From contig JAWSUE010000013.1 in assembly GCA_033549065.1 (NCBI GenBank), forward strand, positions 11,501 to 70,935: a stretch of 59,435 nt of DNA. Direction: 5' to 3'. This document shows positions 52,701-59,435 of the stretch, in pieces; position 1 is the stretch's first letter, and each line of letters starts with the position of its first letter. The stretch comes from Bacillota bacterium (GTDB lineage Bacteria > Bacillota > Dethiobacteria > DTU022). The notes under the pieces were generated by a model. That model was not told the origin of the DNA and did no database searches. It saw nothing but the letters and a program-made list of their open reading frames with translations. The position numbers and the translations under genes were made by a program.

Positions 52701-53108
52701 TCATCGTTCGCACAATTCGATCAAAATGCCACCGGTTGATTTAGGATGAAGAAAGGCTATCCTGGCCCCACCTGCGCCATACCTGGGTTTTTCATCAATC
52801 AATTCAACACCCTTATCTTTAAGCTGAGCAAGTTTCTCTTCAATATTGGTGACCCGGAAAGAGAGGTGATGAATACCTTCACCCTTTTTCTCAATAAATT
52901 TTCCAACCGGTCCATCGGGAACGGTTGATTCAAGCAGTTCTATTTTGCTCTCACCTACCGGGAAAAAAGCGACCTTAACCTTCTGTTCGTCAACTACTTC
53001 GGTCCCTTTGAATTCTATACCGATCTGATCCCGGTAAAAACTGATTGCTTTTTCCAAATCCTTTACGGCAACACCAATGTGGTCTACCTTCTCGAACAAA
53101 ATAACCAC
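52701..53108 (-). CDS. mce: Methylmalonyl-CoA epimerase
   Basis: A 135-residue vicinal-oxygen-chelate protein. [20 protein letters not shown] holds the first metal His, GIHHLSFRV the second, and GILIELCE the terminal Glu ligand. It interconverts (R)- and (S)-methylmalonyl-CoA. It lies between the mutase B12 subunit (7-bp gap) and the carboxyltransferase. Confidence 0.94.
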   Translation of the reverse strand: MVILFEKVDHIGVAVKDLEKAISFYRDQIGIEFKGTEVVDEQKVKVAFFPVGESKIELLESTVPDGPVGKFIEKKGEGIHHLSFRVTNIEEKLAQLKDKGVELIDEKPRYGAGGARIAFLHPKSTGGILIELCER

Positions 53109-53115
53109 CCCTGCC

Positions 53116-53520
53116 TTATTGATTTTGCATAATCCTGTCTTTTATAAAACTAATTATATTTTCGGTGGACGAACCGGGCGTAAACACTTCTGCAATGCCC
53201 TGATCTTTTAAGTAAACTATATCTTCTCTCGGAATAATCCCACCAACAATGACAATTATATCATGGCTCCCCTGTTCACGCAGCATTTCCAGCACCGGGG
53301 GAAGCAGCTGCATATGGGCACCGGACAATATACTTAAGCCGATTACCTGAACATCTTCCTGAAGGGCTGTTTCTACAATCTGTTCCGGGGTTTGTCTCAA
53401 CCCGGTATAGATCACTTCCATACCGGCATCACGCAGCGCCTGGGCAACTACTTTGGCTCCGCGATCATGACCATCAAGACCAACCTTGCCAACAAGCACC
53501 CGCAAAGGTTTTTCTGCCAT
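53116..53520 (-). CDS. Methylmalonyl-CoA mutase, cobalamin-binding subunit
   Basis: A 134-residue B12-binding domain protein with the base-off signature [21 protein letters not shown] (D-x-H-x-x-G), then [10 protein letters not shown] and VVGGIIP. It completes the large subunit encoded 31 bp upstream; in many bacteria the two are fused. The substrate could in principle be another acyl-CoA, but the neighbours point to methylmalonyl-CoA. Confidence 0.94.
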   Translation of the reverse strand: MAEKPLRVLVGKVGLDGHDRGAKVVAQALRDAGMEVIYTGLRQTPEQIVETALQEDVQVIGLSILSGAHMQLLPPVLEMLREQGSHDIIVIVGGIIPREDIVYLKDQGIAEVFTPGSSTENIISFIKDRIMQNQ

Positions 53521-53551
53521 TATCTTAATCCTCCTTATGCAGCCTGAATAT

Positions 53552-55225
53552 TTATAAGGTTATCTGCTGCTGATATTCGCCAAATACATCCCGTAAAACA
53601 CCGCATATTTCACCCAGTGTCGCATACGCTTTAACAGCATTCAGTATATGGGGCATAGTGTTTTCAGATGTTTTGGCTGCCTTGCGTAACTGCTGCAGCG
53701 CTTCTGAAACCTTGCCCTGATCACGGCTGAGGCGGACTTCTTTTAACCGTTCAACCTGGCGCTGGCTCGTGGCCGGGTCCATCCTAAGCAAATCGATAGG
53801 TTGCTCGCCGCTGACGGTAAAGCTGTTCACACCAACTACAACACGTTCTTTCGATTCGACCTCTTTCTGGTAGCGATATGCGCTGGCCTGGATCTCTTTC
53901 TGAATAAATCCCTTTTCAATTGCTTCCACCGCACCGCCAAGGTCATCGATACGTTTAATATATCTGAGCACTTCTTCCTCGATATGATCGGTAAGTTTTT
54001 CGATAAAATAAGAACCTCCCAGCGGATCGACCGTATCGGTAGCCCCTATTTCATAGCCGATAACCTGCTGAGTGCGCAGGGCAAGCAGCACGGATTGTTC
54101 ACTGGGCAAGGCCAGCGCTTCATCCCGGGAATTTGTATGCAGCGACTGGGTTCCCCCGAGGACAGCGCTCAATGCCTGGTAGGCAACCCGCATCAGGTTT
54201 ACATCAGGCTGTTGGGCAGTAAGTGTAGAGCCGGCTGTCTGGGTATGGAAGCGCAGCATCATGGAACGCGGATTTTTGGCGCCGAACCGTTCTTTCATCA
54301 AGGCTGCCCATACCCTTCTGGCCGCCCTGAACTTGGCAACTTCTTCAAAGAAGTTTGAATGGGCGTTAAAGAAGAATGAAAGGCGCGGACCGAACTGATC
54401 GACTTCCATGCCGGCCGCAATAGCCGCTTCAACATAAGCAATGGCATTGCTCAGGGTAAAGGCAACTTCCTGAACAGCCGTGGAACCCGCCTCCCTGATA
54501 TGATATCCACTGATGCTGATTGTATTCCAGGCCGGAATATTCTCACCGGCAAAAGCGAAGATGTCAACAATCAGGCGCATCGATTCCCGCGGGGGGAATA
54601 TATAAGTTCCCCGGGCGACATACTCTTTAAGTATATCGTTCTGGATCGTTCCGTTTAATTTATCCATGGGGATACCCTGTTTTTCGGCAACGGCCATATA
54701 CATGGCCAGCAGGACGGCTGCGGGGGAATTAATAGTCATTGAGGTGCTTACTTTATCCAGCGGTATCTTTTCCATCAGGATTTCCATATCCGCCAACGTA
54801 TCGATGGCTACGCCAACTTTCCCCACTTCACCGCGGGCCAGGGGATGATCGGAATCGTACCCGATCTGTGTCGGCAGGTCGAAGGCAACACTCAGACCGG
54901 TCTGCCCCTGATCCAGTAAATACCTGAATCTTTCATTGGTTTCTTCGGCGCTGCCGAATCCGGCATACTGGCGCATGGTCCACAGACGGCCCCTGTACAT
55001 GGTCGGCTGTATACCCCTCGTGTAAGGGTATTCGCCCGGCCAGTTCAGTTTGTCGGTATAATCAAAACCATCTAAACTGAGCGGGTCATAAACTGTTTCA
55101 AGTTCGAGATCTGAATCAAGTTTGAACTGCTTGCGCTCAGGATATTTCTCCAGAATCTCATTCAGCTTCCCGAGCCATTCTTTTTTTCTCTCATCTAATT
55201 GTATTTTGTTGTCCTGATCAGACAA
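53552..55225 (-). CDS. Methylmalonyl-CoA mutase, large (substrate-binding) subunit
   Basis: A 557-residue barrel subunit. Family segments are [64 protein letters not shown] and [18 protein letters not shown]. The tyrosine and arginine of [11 protein letters not shown] match the methylmalonyl-CoA type rather than the isobutyryl type. It interconverts methylmalonyl-CoA and succinyl-CoA with the B12 subunit encoded next. Confidence 0.94.
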   Translation of the reverse strand: MSDQDNKIQLDERKKEWLGKLNEILEKYPERKQFKLDSDLELETVYDPLSLDGFDYTDKLNWPGEYPYTRGIQPTMYRGRLWTMRQYAGFGSAEETNERFRYLLDQGQTGLSVAFDLPTQIGYDSDHPLARGEVGKVGVAIDTLADMEILMEKIPLDKVSTSMTINSPAAVLLAMYMAVAEKQGIPMDKLNGTIQNDILKEYVARGTYIFPPRESMRLIVDIFAFAGENIPAWNTISISGYHIREAGSTAVQEVAFTLSNAIAYVEAAIAAGMEVDQFGPRLSFFFNAHSNFFEEVAKFRAARRVWAALMKERFGAKNPRSMMLRFHTQTAGSTLTAQQPDVNLMRVAYQALSAVLGGTQSLHTNSRDEALALPSEQSVLLALRTQQVIGYEIGATDTVDPLGGSYFIEKLTDHIEEEVLRYIKRIDDLGGAVEAIEKGFIQKEIQASAYRYQKEVESKERVVVGVNSFTVSGEQPIDLLRMDPATSQRQVERLKEVRLSRDQGKVSEALQQLRKAAKTSENTMPHILNAVKAYATLGEICGVLRDVFGEYQQQITL

Positions 55226-55271
55226 TTTACCTGAATCCTCCTCTCATAGTTAATCTCATTAATGTAATTTC

Positions 55272-56138
55272 TTATAGAATATTTTTCAGCAATCCGGGCA
55301 CTTCGGTCGGCAGTTCGGCAACACGGACACCGGCTGCGGAAAGAGCTTTCACTTTGCTTTCAAAAGTACCGCGGCCCCGCTCGATAATAGCTCCGGCATG
55401 ACCCATCCTTTTGCCCGGAGGTGCGCTTTTACCCGCAAGATAGGCAATAACCGGCTTTTTCATCGAGGAGCTGATATAGGCTGCCGCCTCTTCCTCGGCG
55501 CTGCCGCCGATTTCACCAACCAGGATAATCGCTTTCGTTTCCTGATCTGCTTCAAATTGCTCTAGGACATCAATAAAATGCATACCCACAATCCGGTCCC
55601 CTCCAAGCCCTACAACACTTGTTGTCCCGATGTTATGTTCTGTTAACTGGCCAACAATTTCATAGCACAAGGTTCCGCTGCGGGAGACAATGCCGACCGG
55701 ACCGGGAATAAAATAGCGGTTAGGCATGATCCCGATTTTCGATTTACCGGAAGATACCAGGCCGAAGGTATTTGGACCGACAATTACCGCCTCTTTCTGC
55801 TTCGCATAGGCCATAATATCCATTGCGTCATGCAGGGGAATATGTTCAGGGATCAAGACTAAAATTTTCAAGCCCGCTTCCAGCGCTTCGTAGGCGGCGT
55901 CACGGACAAATGGCGCGGGTATGAATAAGATACTGGCATCCGGCTTCTGCTCTTCTACGGCAGCAAATACAGTATCGTAAACGGGAATACCTTCCACCGA
56001 TTGACCGCCTTTTCCGGGAGATATGCCACCGACAATATTTGTTCCGTAAGCGAGCATCTGGCCCGTATGGAAAGAGCCCTGTTTGCCGGTTATCCCCTGA
56101 ACTATAACACGTGTTGATTGATCTATATAAATTGACAT
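55272..56138 (-). CDS. sucD: Succinyl-CoA synthetase alpha subunit SucD
   Basis: A 288-residue CoA-binding and phosphohistidine subunit. It has IVQGITGKQGSFHTGQM, the VGPNTFGLV region and the active-site histidine in RMGHAGAIIERGRG. Together with SucC it links succinyl-CoA hydrolysis to ATP or GTP formation, a substrate-level energy step if propionate is oxidised. It lies 47 bp after sucC. Confidence 0.95.
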   Translation of the reverse strand: MSIYIDQSTRVIVQGITGKQGSFHTGQMLAYGTNIVGGISPGKGGQSVEGIPVYDTVFAAVEEQKPDASILFIPAPFVRDAAYEALEAGLKILVLIPEHIPLHDAMDIMAYAKQKEAVIVGPNTFGLVSSGKSKIGIMPNRYFIPGPVGIVSRSGTLCYEIVGQLTEHNIGTTSVVGLGGDRIVGMHFIDVLEQFEADQETKAIILVGEIGGSAEEEAAAYISSSMKKPVIAYLAGKSAPPGKRMGHAGAIIERGRGTFESKVKALSAAGVRVAELPTEVPGLLKNIL

Positions 56139-56185
56139 TTACTAAACTCCCTTCTTATCTGCTCGATGATCTGTCCCGATTACTA

Positions 56186-57292
56186 TCAGGCCCGGGAAAG
56201 TTCGACAGCATGTCTTACAGCATCATCCATCGAACTGAAAGCCTGAATACCGGCTTTTTCAAGAATAGCCCGGCCTTCCGTCTCGTTGGTGCCGACCATG
56301 CGGAATGCTACCGGCAGGTCTATGCCTTTACTCTCTCTCGTTTTGACAAAGGCTTCTGCAACCACATCACAGCGGGTGATTCCGCCAAAAATATTGATCA
56401 TCAATACCCTGGGGTTCGTTCCCAAGAGTAGTTCAAGCGCCTGGGCTGTCCGCTCGATATCAGCCCCGCCGCCAAAATCAAGAAAGTTTGCCGGTGAGCC
56501 GCCATAATGCTGGACCATATCGAGGGTAGCCATGGTTATTCCGGCCCCGTTGGCCATTACAGCAATATCTCCCCCGAGTTCCACGTAGGCCAGATCGAGT
56601 TCCTCTGCTTTAAGTTCAAGGGCAGTTTTCTCCGTTACCCTGGGAAGCTGCGGGTGCCGGTAGAGAGCATCGTCATCGATGGTAACTTTCGCGTCGGCCG
56701 CAACCAGTCCTTCAGGGGTCAGCGCGAGGGGATTTATTTCGGCCAGTTCTGCGTCAAGTTCCCTGAACATCTTGTAGAGCTTGGGCAGAAATTTTAAAAA
56801 TTCTTTCTGCAGATTCCCGCCTACTCCCATCAACCGGCAAATTTCACGAATCATGTAGTTCTGCAGACCGATAGAAGTGTCAACCGGCCACTTGATCATT
56901 CTCTCTTCGGCCACTTCCTCAACATCCATTCCTCCATCCAGCGAGGCAAGAACCAAGGGACAGCGGGCTGCTGGATCAACTGTAATCGCCAGGTAAAGCT
57001 CCTGTTCAATGTTTAATTTTTCTTCCACCAAAATCTTGTCAACTGTTACATCATTTAAGCGCATCTTCAGAATTTTTTCCGCTTCATCTTTCGCTTCAGC
57101 CGGGGTTGCAGCAAAGGCAATGCCTCCCGACTTACCCCTTTTTCCGGATAGAACCTGCGACTTTATAACAACTTCTCCAAACTCAGCCGCAGCCTCAGCT
57201 GCTTCTCCAGCACTTTCCACCAATTTTCCCCGGGGCACGGGAATGTCATAACGATAAAAGAGTTTTTTGCCCAGATATTCATAAAGTTTCAA
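56186..57292 (-). CDS. sucC: Succinyl-CoA synthetase beta subunit SucC
   Basis: A 368-residue ATP-grasp subunit. It has MKLYEYLGKKLFYRYDIPVP, VVIKSQVLSGKRGKSGGI, AEINPLALTPEGLVAADAKV, and NFLDFGGGADIERTAQAL with IFGGITRCDVVAEAF. It is the second gene of the operon, 30 bp after the regulator. Confidence 0.95.
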   Translation of the reverse strand: MKLYEYLGKKLFYRYDIPVPRGKLVESAGEAAEAAAEFGEVVIKSQVLSGKRGKSGGIAFAATPAEAKDEAEKILKMRLNDVTVDKILVEEKLNIEQELYLAITVDPAARCPLVLASLDGGMDVEEVAEERMIKWPVDTSIGLQNYMIREICRLMGVGGNLQKEFLKFLPKLYKMFRELDAELAEINPLALTPEGLVAADAKVTIDDDALYRHPQLPRVTEKTALELKAEELDLAYVELGGDIAVMANGAGITMATLDMVQHYGGSPANFLDFGGGADIERTAQALELLLGTNPRVLMINIFGGITRCDVVAEAFVKTRESKGIDLPVAFRMVGTNETEGRAILEKAGIQAFSSMDDAVRHAVELSRA

Positions 57293-57322
57293 TTTAAATC
57301 CCCCATTCTGTTCATTAATCTT

Positions 57323-59023
57323 CTAATCGCTGTACTTTTTCAATTTATTATAGAGGGTTGCCAAAGAAATATTCAAAGCCTGTGCTGCCTTCTTTTTACC
57401 TTGCAGTGACTCACCATATCTGGTTAAAGCCAGTTTTAACATCATCTCTTCCATTTTATCGATTGGAAGAATCTCGTCAAAAAGTGGAGCTTCCCGGACA
57501 CTCTGCCGCCCGATATAGGGTGACAGGTGATGAAATTCTATTGTATTGCTGTCAGAGACTACTATCGCCCGCTCCATAACACTTTTCAATTCGCTTATAT
57601 TTCCGGGCCAGTCGTAGACAGTTAGCTCCTGAAGGGCCCGTGGGGAGATTTCGCAAACTTTCTTACCCAGTTTTCTGTTCAGGCGATCCATCAGAGACGC
57701 AGCCAACAGGGGTATATCCTCTGTCCGTTTTCTAAGCGGCGGAATATTAATACTTAACTGCCCCAGCTTGCGGTAGAGAGCTTCAGAAAAATGGCCCTGC
57801 ATGAAAGCTTTGATCAGATCTTCACTGGCTGAGGCAATAATCCTCACATTAACCGGAATCGCCTGATCGCCGCCTATTCTGGTGAAAGATTTTTCTTCCA
57901 AAACTGAAAGCAGTTTATTCTGCAGGTAAGGGTTGAGGGAATTTACTTCCTTGATAAAGAGGCTGCTCCCTTCAGCCAGTTCAATTTTGCCCAGTCGTGT
58001 TCTCAATATACCGGGCAGTGCCCCTTTCTCACAACCAAAAAGTTCAATCTCCTGGACTGAATCGGGAACCGCAGAACAATCCAAAATAATCAAGGGTCTT
58101 TTATTTCTGCTGCTGCTGTTATGGATGGCCGAAGCGAAAAGACTTTTTCCCGTGCCGCTTTCACCGCTGAGCAATAAAGTTGACTCGCTCCTAGATGCCT
58201 TGCGTGCTTTATCTACCGTGGCCAGAAAAACTTTACTGTGCCCGGTTAGCGACTCAAAGGTAATCCGGTTTCCCGATATCTGGTCAATCTGGGCATACAG
58301 GTTGTCGATAATTACATTGCTGTGCTTCAGTTCATCCATTAACCGGAGGATATCTCCGACAGGCTGAAATACCACAACGGCCCCCATTAGTTCACCATCA
58401 ACAATTATGGGCGACGCGTTGGATACAACATCGGCGTCTGAACCGCCCACGTAAGTTCTGTAACCGGTAACCGGTTTCTGCTGGATCAGTGACTGGGCCA
58501 GCGCCCCGTGGGGAGAGACATCAAATATGCTGTGGTTGATCCTTTTTTTCTCCGGTATTCCCGTTACCCTGGTGAATGCCGGATTAACGTACTTAACAAT
58601 TCCTTTGTTATCAACTACCTCGATCGCATCCTGAACCGAATTCAGAATCGCGTAAAGCTCGCCCTTGACCAGCCGTGTTTCCAACAGTTGTTCTCCCGAA
58701 TTAACTATAGCGTCCAGGACCGACCGCGGTTTGATCTCTTCCAAGCGGATATGTTCGTTCAACTTTTCTCTCAGATAATCGCTTACCGCAGGTTCTTCCG
58801 TTCCATCAATAATTGTTTCCAGGCCGGGCAGTGCTATGATCTTATCAATATCTGCCGTTACATAGTATTTCTGCCGTTCCGATTCGCTTAACCAGTCAAT
58901 TTCACCATCAGGACAGGCAACGCCCAGCAGATCGACTTCGGCACACTGCTGCAGCAACCTGAACAGGTTAATTCCTTTTTGCCCACTGACTACCAAAGCC
59001 GTTTTAATCAACTGGCAAGGCAC
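57323..59023 (-). CDS. PAS / AAA+ / Fis-type regulator, degenerate sigma-54 activator
   Basis: A 566-residue protein. About 1-100 is an N-terminal domain of unknown type, about 120-220 a PAS domain (ILNSVQDAIEVVDNKGIVKYVNPAF), about 255-480 an AAA+ domain, and the C-terminus a Fis-like HTH (GKKKAAQALNISLATLYNKLKKY). Walker A GESGTGKS (287-294) is intact. GAFTGA is replaced by GALPGI (334-339), the Walker B Asp by Lys in SLFIKE, and both arginine-finger positions are lost (HFSEALYRKL). It cannot be a standard sigma-54 ATPase. It heads the sucCD-mutase operon and probably senses a pathway metabolite. Confidence 0.9.
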   Translation of the reverse strand: MPCQLIKTALVVSGQKGINLFRLLQQCAEVDLLGVACPDGEIDWLSESERQKYYVTADIDKIIALPGLETIIDGTEEPAVSDYLREKLNEHIRLEEIKPRSVLDAIVNSGEQLLETRLVKGELYAILNSVQDAIEVVDNKGIVKYVNPAFTRVTGIPEKKRINHSIFDVSPHGALAQSLIQQKPVTGYRTYVGGSDADVVSNASPIIVDGELMGAVVVFQPVGDILRLMDELKHSNVIIDNLYAQIDQISGNRITFESLTGHSKVFLATVDKARKASRSESTLLLSGESGTGKSLFASAIHNSSSRNKRPLIILDCSAVPDSVQEIELFGCEKGALPGILRTRLGKIELAEGSSLFIKEVNSLNPYLQNKLLSVLEEKSFTRIGGDQAIPVNVRIIASASEDLIKAFMQGHFSEALYRKLGQLSINIPPLRKRTEDIPLLAASLMDRLNRKLGKKVCEISPRALQELTVYDWPGNISELKSVMERAIVVSDSNTIEFHHLSPYIGRQSVREAPLFDEILPIDKMEEMMLKLALTRYGESLQGKKKAAQALNISLATLYNKLKKYSD

Positions 59024-59067
59024 CCGCCTTTCTTTACCTTAGAATATTCGTAAAAATTAGAAGAACT

Positions 59068-59080
59068 CCTGCCAGGCAGG
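59068..59080. promoter_or_regulatory. Palindrome upstream of the methylmalonyl operon
   Basis: CCTGCC-A-GGCAGG, a perfect 6-bp inverted repeat with one central base, 45 bp before the regulator gene. It could be an operator, for example for autoregulation, or a small hairpin in the leader. Confidence 0.4.
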
Positions 59081-59154
59081 CTTTATTTTAAGGAACTGCC
59101 CTTCTAAATTTTTTAATATCTCACTTGGAAGTAATTGAATCGGGCTTTGAAAAG

Positions 59155-59183
59155 TTGAATTATAGGGGGAAACCATTTATAAT
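59155..59183 (+). promoter_or_regulatory. Promoter of tRNA-Leu
   Basis: TTGAAT (59155-59160), 17 bases, TATAAT (59178-59183), ending 17 bp before the tRNA 5' end. Confidence 0.75.
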
Positions 59184-59200
59184 AAGGGAGATGTGATCGA

Positions 59201-59287
59201 GCGGGCGTGGCGGAACTGGCAGACGCGCTGGACTTAGGATCCAGTGGGAGCAATCCTGTGGAGGTTCAAATCCTCTCGCCCGCACCA
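59201..59287 (+). tRNA. tRNA-Leu (UAG)
   Basis: Class II tRNA. Acceptor GCGGGCG pairs with CGCCCGC, the anticodon stem-loop contains CTTAGGA, there is a long variable arm, the T-loop region is GGTTCAAATCC, and CCA is encoded at 59285-59287. Confidence 0.96.
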
Positions 59288-59415
59288 TATACATTCATCA
59301 ATCAGATAACCCACTAATAAACATGTAATTTAAAAATAACCTGCTTGTAATGCTCCTGTAAACTTCATGCTTTAAAATAGAAAGTGAGTTGACCCCCTCT
59401 TTTTATATATATATC

Positions 59416-59435
59416 GGGCACAGTAAAAACTGTGC
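59416..59435 (+). terminator. Hairpin at window edge (partial)
   Basis: GCACAGT-AAAA-ACTGTGC, with GG before it; the sequence is cut off at the window end, so the rest of the stem and any T-run are not visible. Same arm as the palindrome at 36220-36243. Confidence 0.45.

Noticed and set aside
59024-59100. Sigma-54 (-24/-12) promoter before the methylmalonyl operon
   Set aside because: A TGGCAGG is present on the minus strand but the matching GC of the -12 element is absent at the required spacing.

Overview
The window looks like chromosome from an anaerobic Gram-positive bacterium of the Clostridia / Peptococcaceae type (Bacillota), probably one with syntrophic or fermentative fatty-acid and propionate metabolism. 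The evidence is a T-box leader before argGH, Rex, PdxS/PdxT, YlxP, MnmM (YtqB type), an LPXTG-anchored surface protein, a B12-dependent class II ribonucleotide reductase, and a regulator-sucCD-methylmalonyl-CoA mutase-epimerase-carboxyltransferase operon like the mmc cluster of Pelotomaculum. Species cannot be named from the sequence alone. Gene calls and starts were read by eye, and no homology search was run.

Layout. 1-2.9 kb: C-terminal end of a clostripain-like protein, a UspA protein, rsmD, and hisC (minus). 3-6 kb: hisH-hisF-pdxS-pdxT (plus). 6-13.6 kb: a minus-strand run GYF-domain membrane protein / Lgt-like protein / second GYF-domain protein / purF / guaA. 13.9-18.8 kb: a three-gene archaeal-type glutamate synthase whose last gene is a domain III-GltD-ferredoxin fusion. 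19.1-20.9 kb: a secreted, Ser/Asp-rich, ice-binding-like (DUF3494) protein ending in LPATG. 20.9-25 kb: glnA with a leader attenuator, an ANTAR antiterminator-type regulator, pyrG, a FmdB zinc ribbon and a 30-residue basic peptide. 25.3-28.6 kb: nrdJ interrupted by a LAGLIDADG intein exactly at the catalytic NPCGE cysteine. 28.7-31.8 kb: an unknown protein, a small inverted-repeat element with a 25-codon ORF, an HD-GYP membrane protein, a DUF5317 protein and a MITE-like 27-bp inverted repeat. 31.8-32.2 kb: five minus-strand tRNAs (Leu, Cys, Gly, Phe, Asp). 32.3-36.2 kb: rex, a polyprenyl synthase, mnmM, ylxP and a radical SAM protein. 36.3-37.8 kb: a PAS histidine kinase and CheY-like regulator. 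37.9-42.9 kb: two divergent PaaK-like ligases and an SSS-type symporter with a small subunit. 43.1 kb: a DUF456 gene remnant. 43.5-48.1 kb: a FadD-type acyl-CoA ligase, a cNMP/CBS/nucleotidyltransferase protein and a DEDDh exonuclease. 48.1-51.1 kb: argG-argH behind a T-box. 51.1-59 kb: the methylmalonyl-CoA operon, headed by a degenerate sigma-54-activator-like regulator. 59.2 kb: tRNA-Leu.

How it fits together. The first 25 kb is a nitrogen-assimilation region. It makes glutamine (glnA) and glutamate (the split GOGAT), and it carries six glutamine amidotransferases (HisH, PdxT, GuaA, PurF, glutamate synthase domain 1, PyrG) plus an ANTAR protein that could act on the attenuator in front of glnA. 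The right half is carboxylate and acyl-CoA metabolism: an SSS carboxylate symporter, acyl-CoA and arylacyl-CoA ligases, and the succinyl-CoA / methylmalonyl-CoA / propionyl-CoA interconversion.

Best candidates for something under-described: the symporter-ligase-nucleotidyltransferase-exonuclease neighbourhood; the mmc-type regulator that keeps Walker A but has lost Walker B Asp, GAFTGA and both arginine fingers; the sortase-anchored ice-binding-like adhesin; two paired PaaK homologues with altered adenylation motifs; the GYF/Lgt-like membrane operon; and two small inverted-repeat elements, one carrying a tiny membrane peptide.
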